A stretch of DNA of 64,000 nucleotides from Cercospora beticola (Eukaryota; Ascomycota; Dothideomycetes; Mycosphaerellales; Mycosphaerellaceae): NCBI RefSeq assembly GCF_033473495.1, contig NC_088937.1, positions 806,001-870,000 of the forward strand, written 5' to 3'. Below are positions 22,301 to 31,650 of the stretch, piece after piece. The stretch's first letter is position 1; each line of letters begins with the position of its first letter. The notes under the pieces are model-generated. The model did not search any database. It was not told the origin of the DNA and saw nothing but the letters and a program-made list of their open reading frames with translations. The position numbers and the translations under genes were made by a program.

Positions 22301-25053
22301 ATGCTGGCCGGAGTGTTCCTCGATCGAGGATCCGCGTGCTTGGATCAGTAATTTGATGTCCTCGAGCGTGTCCGCAGCCGAGATATGTTCTATGTTCAAC
22401 GACATGCGGGCTGCAACGTTGTCAAATTCTGTCTTCAAAGATGCCGTCTCCCTGCTGGTGATCAGGATTCGAAGACGAATTGAATGGACACTTTTGCCAA
22501 ACAACGATGTGAACGCCGCTGCGAAGTTCTCGCACTCGTCTAAGCCATCAATCACCCAGTACTGCTCCTCGAGGCTGGAGCGTAAAATGATGTCAACGAA
22601 AAGTTTGCGCCAGAGGAGACGTTCGTTTTGGTTCTGGCTCGAGAGTGCATCAGTCCCGGGGTCGATCGATTCGATTTGCGCTTTGTCCACGGCTAGAAAT
22701 TCCGCTCGTATTTGGTCACTACGAAGCGCTGTTTGGTACGCCAAAGCCTTCAAGCAAGCTCCGAATACAGCTTTGGATTTGTCGGCATGTTTGAAGAAGA
22801 AGTAACTAACGCTTGCGCCGCGCTGTTGCAGCTGACTGATGATGTAGCTTGTGAGCGTCGATTTTCCTGACGCAGGTTTGCCAGCAAGCCACAACACTTG
22901 GGTACCATTAGCCTTAGAGTTAACCCAGTCTCGATAACTAGCTCGCTCGTTGATCCATTCGCATGTCCCCGCAAGTCGAGCATCTTCAGCCTCAAAGTGA
23001 TCATCTTCGTAATGGGCGGTGATTCCCAGAAGGCTTTTTAGCTGTGAAGTTTGCTCGGCGTTGGTACTCTCCCGATGGGTCACCACACTTTGCTGCCGGC
23101 TTTCGGATTCCAGGAAACCAGGAGGCCCGGGAGACAGAGCGATAGAGCGTAGACGTCCCGCACTTTGCGGCATTGAAGGATGGCTTGGGACATGTTGCCG
23201 AAGTAGCATTTCTTCCAGAGCAAGCGGATCTACAGTGCTCGGGTCCTGATCTTGCGTCCTACTGTGCGCCGATGTCAGCTGCAGCGCTGCTGCTTCATCG
23301 CGCTGCAAAACACTGGCTACAGCGACGGCAGCTGAGGCAGCCCAAGGAAAATTGCCAGCTGATCTTTGGACAATCACATCCGATATCTGGTCAATGATAT
23401 CTTTTTCGTAGCCACCAGCACCAACAACCGCGTGCAACCTTTCACCAACAAGCTTTCTGACATCTGCATCGCTGTACTGTTCAATCCAGATTCTTTGACG
23501 TTGATCAAACGCCTGGAGAAACGCGGGCTCTGGCCGACTTGCCACACAAAGCTTTACGTTCTGCCCTCCTGATTGGGTCCAATGACATAAAACACCGCTT
23601 AAGGTAGTGAAGTCGCGGAAGTCGTCGTTGTACTCGTCTAATCCGTCGATGAAAATGCAAATCTTGCATTCGAGAGACCCCGACACGATTTGAAGCACAT
23701 GAATCAATGCGTTCTCCATGCGATCTGCTCGCAGGTGGGTTTTGAGTTCCAGCTGCCAGGGCTGGGATTCAACCAATCTTACTAGATCCGGCAGTGCCTT
23801 CTCGATCAGCTCTGGACATTGCTCCAAAATGTCGTGGAGCATCGAGCGAGATAGACCTGCGATTGTTCTCTGCTTTTTAGATCCATCGTAGCAGAGGAAG
23901 AATTTGGCAAATATGAGCTTTGAGCCTTCAGCCCACACGTTTAGCATTCGTGCTGTCGCTTCGTGGTCGCACAGAAATTTTCATCAATACCGACTTCCCG
24001 GTATATGGCTTGCCCACCACGTGAAATATTCCAGCGCCGCCCCGTAGCCATGAGCAGAACTGGTTCTTACCCAGACTGACTGGAGCCGAGGACGACTTCG
24101 ACTCGTCTTCTGCACCGCCTGAGGCAGACCCATCGAAGTCGTGAAAGGATAACGCCATTGATTCATGAGGACTGGCCTCGAAATCGATATGTTGGTGCAA
24201 TTCTGAGTGTGAAGCGGGACCGGTCTGGCTGTACTGTTGCAACCGAAACTGCGGTTGCTGCATTGGTTCCAGATGAGCATCTTCATCGATAGCCCAGGAG
24301 AAGCAATCTTGGTCCACAGTTATAATATCGTCGAAGCGTTCGTGTGCCGTCTCATATTGCAAGAGATTGAGGATCTTGCCTCTTGTGAGTGCCTTTCGGC
24401 TATCGTCAGGAAGAGCGAATATCCGTTGCAGCTGGAGCTCGGCCTGGCTGCTCAGAGATGTGATCGTGACGTTTGCTCGGATGTTAGATATCTCGGCAAG
24501 AAGTCGTTGAAATGCGACATCATTAGATTGCATAGACTGAAGGACCTGTTGATGTAGTGCCTTGCTGTCGAGACTGCAGGTCATCAGCCACCATAGTGTC
24601 TCAATAGTTGGCTAGCGGGAGATACCTGTTCATACGGATTAGCTGAAGGTTGAGTTGAGCACGGCAATCAGCTAGCCGCCTGAGCAGATCGTCTCGCTCA
24701 GATTTCTTGAGTTGCGACTTCAGCGATGACACAAAAGAGTGCCATTTGGAATCAGGTCCTTTCGCTCGTGTTGTCCTCAGGAGCGCTGACAACTCTGAAG
24801 AGATCACTCTGCAGCGGTTCGCCAGGCGAAACAGTGCTTCATCATCTAGGCTTTGAGCCAAGAGGCCAGGAGGGTTTAATCGTGTGGACAGCGCATCCAG
24901 CTCTGAAGCACAGACGAGTGAATCGGCATCTGAGGCAGCCATCATAGCATCTGATTTATAGACTTGTCAAGCTCCATAGACAATCTTCGCTGCGAAATCC
25001 ACGAACTGGCAGATGGCTGCCACGAGCCCGATTGCGCTGACTGGATCCATCAT
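19301..25053 (-). pseudogene. Tandem-NACHT, WD40-type NLR/STAND gene with two lesions
   Basis: Reconstructed span of about 1,899 codons: exon 25053-24626, a 52-nt intron (24625-24574, GTATCT...CTGCAG), then 24573-19301. The N-terminus MMDPVSAIGLVAAICQFVDF and the helical region after it are typical of fungal NLRs. First NACHT: Walker A GKPYTGKS at 24014-23991 and Walker B FIDGLDEY near 23653-23630, then VASRPEP. Second NACHT: Walker A GKPASGKS at 22882-22859 and Walker B VIDGLDEC at 22555-22532, then ITSRE. The last ~700 residues form degenerate WD40-like blades (for example SSIRIWNV). Lesions: an in-frame TGA at 24969-24967, and one extra base in the A4 run (plus-strand T 23978-23981) directly after the first Walker A, where the +1 frame continues with the expected FLCDHE element. 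A start at 24945 would avoid the first lesion but not the second. An assembly error is possible. Confidence 0.8.
24574..24625 (-). other. Predicted intron in the NLR gene
   Basis: A 52-nt GT-AG intron with CTGAT branch. Its removal joins AG from codon 143 to T (AGT) and links the helical N-terminal domain to the pre-NACHT region in frame. Confidence 0.75.
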
Positions 25054-25614
25054 GAAGGTGCCGGATCGACTGGAACAGAAGGTACATTCTTTAGTAGGCG
25101 CTCCGCGCTGCTTTGGCAACACGCAGTGGACTCGCGACCGCGTGGGCCATGGCTCAAAAAGGCGAGTATTGTGCCGCAGAAGTGCAATCGTCTCAAATTG
25201 ACGTGGGAAGTAGCAGTCCGGCAGACTATGATGTTGTCGAACCGAGCCGTGTGCCGCCCGGGTGTGTACATTGCATGAACATACAGTAGTGCGACATGTA
25301 CGTGTGGCCTAGCCGCCGCCTTCGCGTTGGCCAGCAGGGATCTGGAGCGTGTCGTGTCTTTTGCTGGCCCTCCACTCCATTGAACCGACGCCCACATGGG
25401 TACCCATAATGCAATACCAGTTTGGCCGGAGAGATAGGCGATAGCGCGTGGTTGTTGTGCACATGCAGGTGGCTCGGTCGGACGCGACAGAAGATGCTCG
25501 ATGTCGGGCTGGGCGCGTCCGTCGGCTTCCTCACCACTCTCCCGTCCTTCCTTCCGCCACATTCCACCACCACCACCTGGACAGCCTTACTTTCCGCGAC
25601 ACGAATCCTCAAAG
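25054..25614. promoter_or_regulatory. Shared divergent promoter of NLR and deaminase B
   Basis: 561 bp lie between the NLR start (minus) and the deaminase B start (plus). No gene fits. C-rich blocks (CACCACCACC near 25565-25577) precede the deaminase ATG. The arrangement would allow coordinated transcription; no specific binding motif is recognised. Confidence 0.4.
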
Positions 25615-26166
25615 ATGGCTGAGCATCCAACGATACAACCTGGCGATCACAGTGCCTTCATGAAGTATGCTGTTCAACAGGCACGCCTGTCTCCGCCAGG
25701 ACCTGACAAATTCTGCGTCGGAGCAGTTCTGGCAGACGGCGACTCTGGGAAAATTCTGTCTACTGGATACTCTCTCGAGCTGCCTGGTTATATGGAAGGG
25801 GACATGGGCAGCACGCATGCTGAGCAATGTTGCTTCATCAAGGTGGCTCAGCAGCACGGCCTTCCGATTGTTCGAGCCGAGGCACACATTGCACCTGTAC
25901 TGCCCGACAACACTGTTCTCTACACCACTATGGAGCCTTGCAATGCGAGATTGAGTGGCAATCGGACATGTTGCGATCGTATCATTGCACTCAAACCCAA
26001 GCTTCGTGTTGTCTATGTTGGCATCAGAGAGCCCAACACCTTCATAGTTGATAACGACGGCAAGCAACGTCTCGAAAGCGAGGGCGTCGGATTTGAAATG
26101 GTAGACGACGTTCACGACTTGTGCTATGAGGTAGCAATGACTGGGCACGAGGACGAAGGCAGATAA
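25615..26166 (+). CDS. RIB2/RibD-type pyrimidine deaminase paralogue B
   Basis: Single exon, 183 residues; the ATG at 25615 matches the start of paralogue A. It keeps all family marks: FCVGAVLADGD, ILSTGYSLELPG, STHAEQCCF (zinc His and catalytic Glu), and YTTMEPCNARLSGNRTCCDRI (zinc Cys). These match the deaminase domain of fungal Rib2, acting in the second step of riboflavin synthesis. Yeast Rib2 also has an N-terminal pseudouridine-synthase half, which is absent here. It shares long identical strings with the 15637 gene (GKILSTGYS, DMGSTHAEQ, LYTTMEPC), so the two are duplicates ~10 kb apart flanking the HET and NLR genes. This is the more conserved, probably canonical copy. Confidence 0.8.
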   Translation: MAEHPTIQPGDHSAFMKYAVQQARLSPPGPDKFCVGAVLADGDSGKILSTGYSLELPGYMEGDMGSTHAEQCCFIKVAQQHGLPIVRAEAHIAPVLPDNTVLYTTMEPCNARLSGNRTCCDRIIALKPKLRVVYVGIREPNTFIVDNDGKQRLESEGVGFEMVDDVHDLCYEVAMTGHEDEGR

Positions 26167-26517
26167 CTCTGTCGATACCTTCGACATCACGAAGAACAGC
26201 GAAACGAAGTTGACAGCATCATTGAGACAATCGTCTAAGCGAGCAAGTCTCGACACAAACTAACTACTGGTTATGTGGTCTCTGGAGCTCGCAGGTGTTC
26301 GAGCCCCGCCACAAACTCCTGCTGTGGGCCTACATCCCTGCAGCTAATGCAAACGCAGCTGTTGTAACCGCCAGCGGCACAGCATACATCCTTCTCGGCG
26401 CTAACATTCTTCGATAAAACCTACGGAGCTTCGCTTCTAGCTTCCAGGTTGCTTGATAGCTTTATTCGGCAAAACTTTGAACCTCGTTCGTATTTCAACA
26501 ACCTGCACAGCATTGCA
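26167..26517. other. Intergenic, nothing recognised
   Basis: Gap between deaminase B and the fructosamine-kinase gene, both on the plus strand; presumed 3' UTR plus promoter. Confidence 0.4.
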
Positions 26518-27586
26518 ATGGACTCTGAAGATGGAAGCAGTTTTCAGGTCGACCCTAGCGTGACCAAGGGTGAGCATCCCTTCACCTTGTTGCTCCAGTC
26601 GGTCTTTAACGTACAGAAAAGCATTACCAGAAGGATGCCGGGTGACTTCAACAGAACAACACGGAGTCAGCTTCTGGGCTAGCACAAGCCGAATCGATGT
26701 CGAATTGTCAAATGGCACTCAAGAAGCATATTTCGTCAAAGTAATGCAAGGGGAAACAGGCAAAAATATGCTGCACAGCGAGTTCGAATCCATGCAAGCC
26801 ATCTACACCCTACTCCCGGACTTCTCGCCCAAACCAATAGCCTGGGGATCATACGCAGAAACCGAAGACACACACTTCATCATCATGGAGTTCCGCGACA
26901 TGATCCTAGAAATGCCAGATCCAGACAAATTCGCCGCTCGACTGTCAGATCTACATCACAACAGCAAATCCCCCAATGGCAAATTTCGCTTTCACGTCAC
27001 TACCTATCCCGGTAATCTGCCGCAGTACTCAGATTGGGAAGACAAATGGGAGACCTTCTTTGCCAAAGCAATGAGGCAGGCTCTCGATCTCGAGATCGCC
27101 GCAAAAGGCTACGATCCCGAATTCGATGAACTTATTCCCGCCCTATTCGACACAATCATCCCACGCTTGCTACGACCACTCGAAAGCGACGGTAGATCCG
27201 TGAAACCTTCATTAGTCCATGGCGATCTGTGGTATGCCAATTCGGGAATCGACAGCAACACAGGGGAACCCATCGTCTTCGATGCTTGTTCATTCTACGC
27301 TCATAACGAGTATGAATTCGGGCAGTGGAGACCTGTGTGTAATCGATTCGGCGACGAGTATGTTCAGGCTTACTTCAAAAACGTTCAAGTGTCGGCTCTT
27401 GAGGAGGATTATGATGGAAGAGTGGATCTGTACAAATTGTGAGCATTGGTGAATTTCCATTCATGAGTTAGCTGACAGTCTAGCAGAAAGTTTAACACGC
27501 ATATTTCGGCATTGTTCTTTGATAATCCTACGCTACGTGAGCAAATGTTAGGTGATTTGAGGGATTTGAAGGCGAGATATGGCTGA
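26518..27586 (+). CDS. Fructosamine/ketosamine-3-kinase family protein
   Basis: Three exons: 26518-26569, 26622-27438 and 27487-27586; introns of 52 and 48 nt, both with GTGAGC donors; 322 residues. Both joins restore family motifs: VDPSVTK/ALPEG at the first, and LYKL/KFNTHISALF with the ending LRDLKARYG at the second. The kinase fold shows HGVSFWAS, a Lys in YFVKV, IIMEF in the hinge, and the catalytic loop SLVHGDLWYAN followed by VFDACSFYAHNEYE. Family role: ATP-dependent phosphorylation of sugar-amine adducts on proteins, which then fall off (deglycation repair). The second acceptor could instead be 3 nt upstream, adding one residue. Confidence 0.88.
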
Positions 27587-27664
27587 TCAACTGAGCGGAG
27601 AATAGCACAGCCGCTCGAGCGCCTGCTCTGTTTGCGTATGGTATGAATGATGTGGTGTCGCTGT

Positions 27665-28374
27665 TTACACCACTGGGTTCAGCCTCTTTGAGGTTTCCAA
27701 ATCACTCGCCACAACCGTAATCATGCTGCCTTCCAACGCCGTAGAATCCAGAAGCTGCAAATTCGCCACCCGTAACACCTGTTGACCACGCCGTTTGATG
27801 TATTCAGATTTCCGCCTGACCAAAGGTCGTTTTGCAATGCCCCAATTTTCAGCAAAAGTACCGCCCATGCCTTGTTCCTGGTCGTACAACCCCATGAAAC
27901 TCATAAATCATCATCATAATCCACCCCATCAAACAATCTCAGTACCACATCCAACATCGGACCTCTCAGTTCCATCGCCGAAGCCGAATCATCATCTTCG
28001 CCTCCAAACATCCTCTTATCTCTCGAATGAAAAGACTCTTCTCGTTGAAAGACTGGCTGATAATTCAATGTACTCATACTCGTCGGACAAGGAGGAAAGT
28101 TGTGTGTCGATCCTGTTGACTGCTGTAGTTGCTGTGCAGCAGCTGCAGTACGCATAATTCTTCGAGACTTATTCGATCGATGTCGGATTCGTTTTCGGTT
28201 TGCTTTTGATGGTGGCGAAGAAGGAGAAGTCGCCGAATAAACAGAAGTTGTCGTCGTTGAAAGTGGCAGTGATGAAGCCTGCCAGGAAACTGGGTGGCAA
28301 CGACCACCACTAGGATATTGATATTGATATGAATACAGTGGCGGCATAGCGCTGGAATTCGCGTTGAGGAGCAT
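27665..28374 (-). CDS. Orphan basic/Ser-rich protein
   Basis: Two open frames overlap by ATGA at 27901-27904. I join them by a 68-nt intron (27945-27878, GTACTG...GACCAG) in phase 0, giving exons 28374-27946 and 27877-27665 and 213 residues. The middle contains a strongly basic run (KANRKRIRHRSNKSRRIMR, ~residues 57-75) that could be a nuclear signal or nucleic-acid contact. The N-terminus is Tyr/Ser/Pro-rich. No known domain, signal peptide or membrane span. If the intron is wrong, the first frame alone (157 residues, ending in DYDDDL) is the gene. Confidence 0.45.
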
Positions 28375-29389
28375 TTTTGTTTGTAATTATCGTATGTGTC
28401 GAGTGCTGCAAAAGAAGATGTAGAGACTGTGATGTGAGCAGCGGTGTGTAATCCCCACATGCGGTGTAGACAAATTGAATGCCGAGAGCGACATGCGCTA
28501 TATACTTACTGCCGCCTCTGTCGACGCATCAGATGACTACTAGTGCAAGGACCAAACCAGACCAAAGAAAGCACAAAAGTATGAGTCTTTGAGTTGGGCT
28601 TCTACGCAGGCCAGGCACGTCAGGTCACGCAAGCGGTCGGGTGGGCGGGCGCCGAATTCGGAACGCCGATGCTATGCGATAGCTTGGTTCTCTATTGTCT
28701 CTCACAAAGACTCATGGTGTCATCGACAGGATTCAGAAAAAGTCGCTGGGAAAGGAACTTTCGTTGTTGGGATTTCTTGGAGTGAAGTGTGAGTCACGAC
28801 GCCGGAACGTGGACATGTGACCTGGCTTGGCAGGGCTCGGGCTTCGCCACTGCTAGGCAGGAGAGAGATTTGTCTTGCGACTACCACGCCACGCATCGAC
28901 GTGCTTCTCTGGGAAAGAAGGTGTTCACGAACAAGCGAAAGAACGGACTTGCCGCACAAGAGTGGCACGGCACAGGCGTGGGTCACAGGCGAGGAGATGC
29001 AACGAAGTCTAGTTTAACTCGCCTAGGATTTAAGTGTTAGTCAATACATCGCTATATCATAGGCTTCTTCGAAAACACGGGTAGCCCGTCAAACATGATT
29101 CTTCTGTCGTGTTCGCATCAATTCAAAATATCGATCCGCGCTCGTAATCCAATCTTGCATCATCTGCTCAATTGTGCCAGAGTCCATGTCGTTCGCAAAC
29201 CGTTCGCAGATCCGTCCTGAACATACAAATACAAGGGAGCCTCGCAATCGCCAGTTCTGGGCTTGGTCATCCCTGTCATGGAAGCTTGAAAGGGAAACCA
29301 TATGTCCGAATATGGAATTCTGGGCAGATTCAATTGGGGCTCCGGATTGTTGATTGGGATGGTGGTCAATCATCTCGTCCATTAAGTGA
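28375..29389. other. 1-kb intergenic stretch including the 3' side of the secreted-protein gene
   Basis: It contains a TATATAG-like element (minus strand, ~28498-28505) about 125 bp before the orphan gene's ATG. A 97-codon minus-strand frame (29089-29382) lies just after the stop of the next gene and is more likely 3' UTR than a separate gene. Confidence 0.4.
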
Positions 29390-30153
29390 TCAAGCAGAGA
29401 CGGCGTACACGGCTGCGTATATTATGGTGTCTGGCATCTGGGTTCCGGACACTGAATCGGAGCTTCCTTTGGCTTGCGTGTCCACGGGTGCGTTTGCGGT
29501 GGCGCCAGCGCCTGCGTTTGTGCCTGTGCCTGTTCCTGTCCCTGTGCCTGCTTTCGTGCCTGCCGCGTTCGTGCCCGAGGTTGTGCCCTGAGATGCGTCT
29601 GGCTTCTCATCTTGATTGTCGTAGGACACCACAGATGCATTAATGGTGGCCTTGCTGAAGGTTGTCATTCGATCGTAAGGAGGCTCACCGATACTTCACA
29701 AGTTAGCAATGATCCCATCTAAGCGATTTGGTCAGACCAACCTGTGGTCCTTAAATCGATCCTGAATGGCGATAACGAAGTTCGTAGCGTCCGTCCAGCT
29801 GTCAATGTACCAGGTGACAGATTGTGACTTGTCACATCGAAGCTGCACAGCAGGATCAGTCAAGGGTAATGTTTTCGAGAGTGCTCGATGGCACCTACGG
29901 CCTTCCCACTGATTGGCCAGTCCTTCTTGACCGAGTCCCATTCTCCTCTGCACACTGCAGTGCCCTTTGCCGCCAGCGGCTCTGGGTTCTTTACGTTGAA
30001 TTGCAATAATGTATTCCCTGTGGCAGAGCTGCTGACTACCAGTTGGCTGATCTCCAGGTTGGGATTATCAGCCATAATTGTGAGCGAGGCTGGAACCGCT
30101 GCAACTGTTGACGCTAGAAGCGCAATGGCTGTTGTGGCGGCCGAGAAGAGCAT
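29390..30153 (-). CDS. Small secreted protein with Gly/Thr-repeat tail (AA1-like)
   Basis: Three exons on the minus strand: 30153-29899, 29842-29742 and 29693-29390; introns of 56 and 48 nt with CTGAT and GCTAAC branch sites; 219 residues. Signal peptide MLFSAATTAIALLASTVAAVPA. The mature part is a ~120-residue beta-rich domain with only two cysteines (TAVCRGEW and LRCDKS), which probably pair, followed by DATNFVIAIQDRF and GEPPYDRMTTF. This resembles the AA1-like class of small fungal secreted proteins. The tail has Gly-Thr/Gly-Ala repeats (GTGTGTGTGTNAGAGA). No GPI site is clear. Both splice joins restore phase exactly. A candidate effector or wall protein; the family link is from memory. 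Confidence 0.65.
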
Positions 30154-31650
30154 CGTTGCGGAATCGGCGACGTTGTTGTGGCTTGTTGTGACGCTCGGCG
30201 ACGGGGGCTATTTCTGCAGTAGATCCACTCAGTTGAAAAGATAGATATGTGATGCCTGCTTGTGAACGAGTGTCAATCTGCTGCAGGATATGTTGTTAGA
30301 TCAGTGACACTTAAGACAGCAATTGTCACTGTGATGAGAATTGGAGATGGAAGTAAGAGTTAGCACGGGCAGGTCTAGACAGGACGAACTGCACGTCTTT
30401 GAACACACGTGGAGAGTTGGACCAGGTGATCGAAAAGGCTCGCATTGGCCTATGGCAGGGAACATTGCAATGCAGAGTGTCCCTCTGGGCGAGTGAACGG
30501 CTTTGAGTGCCGTACAGAGATTGCGTATCGCGTGTTGCTGCGAGTAGCCTGTAACAGCAACGAAAGTGTATGGACATCAGGGGGTTCTTCATTGGTTGCT
30601 TCCAGGAAGGGTCTACTTGGATATTGCCAGGTATCTGTGGAGTATTTCCTGGGAAAGAACGATCTTCAGAATTGTCGCGGGCGGGCGGTCTGGCAGGTGG
30701 GCGGAGAAGGCAGTCTTTGTCGGGCTGTTCTCGCAACTGCTGATACAGCAGCCTGCGTGTGGATGGCCAGCGGGGTGATCCACGACTGTCGACATCAGAC
30801 AGCGAATCTGATGTGTACATTTCGTCAGCGCAGGGCTGCGAAAGCAAGACGCAGCAGGGCTCTCCTTTGAAACGGCCAGGAGATGCAGCTTGGCATGACG
30901 AGCTCAGCCGAAAGTTGATTCAAATACGGCGCCAAGATGGGGGCACTTGGGCGTGCCAAATGAGGACGTGTCATTTCCGTGCTGATGTGCTTGTGCTTGT
31001 GCGAGAGCCTTCAGGAGTTGAGGGGCGGATCTAATCTGGTGCCATGAGGGCTATATTTGGGCCCCTGGTCAAAACCCGCAAAACCGCGGGCCTGTCCCGG
31101 CATGCACCGCCCACCTGCATGCATGCTGCATGCGAGGCTGTTTGCGCCTGCGGACGACGCGCATGAGAGCGACTCCATATAATAAGCGCGAGCGGTCCTC
31201 CGCAGTCACATCGCCGTGAGCGCAGCTGGGACACGCCGGCGCCGAGGAAGCTCGTTGGGCAGCGTGGTGATCGATTGCAGACGCAATTGCAGGTCTTGGG
31301 TGGCAGTGGTGGAGGCCAGCCGAGCGCGCCGGAGATGGAACCAGTGACCACGCCAGCAGGCCATGGCCGCAGCGGATGTGACATGCTTTGGGTGCGCGCA
31401 AGTAGCTCAACTTCCACCGTTCTGTAGACACGCGCTCGCCGTGCTGTGCTTCCCGCTGCCACTGTTAACACCTCTCCTCGCATTCGCAGCCGCCGCATCG
31501 CTGTCTCCTCCGCCCTTCTGCTCGGCGCGGTCCGCCAGCGTTACGCGAGCTCCACCACCCCCCCATCCGCATACCGACCGCCCGGCACGCACGCATTGGA
31601 CTGGCAGCAGAGACAGAGCACCGCGACGGGAGACGGAGACAGGGTTGGAT
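30154..31650. other. 1.5-kb intergenic stretch upstream of the coiled-coil gene
   Basis: It separates two divergent genes. No supported frame; the last ~300 bp is C/T-rich with CTCGC-type runs (31430-31600), typical of a fungal promoter or leader. Confidence 0.45.

Noticed and set aside
24970..25030. An intron that would remove the TGA at the NLR N-terminus
   Set aside because: The GTCTAT...CAG candidates (52 and 79 nt) break the reading frame, and the sequence across the TGA continues in frame.
29089..29382. 97-codon minus-strand frame just after the small secreted protein
   Set aside because: It begins eight bases after that gene's stop on the same strand, so it is probably its 3' UTR.
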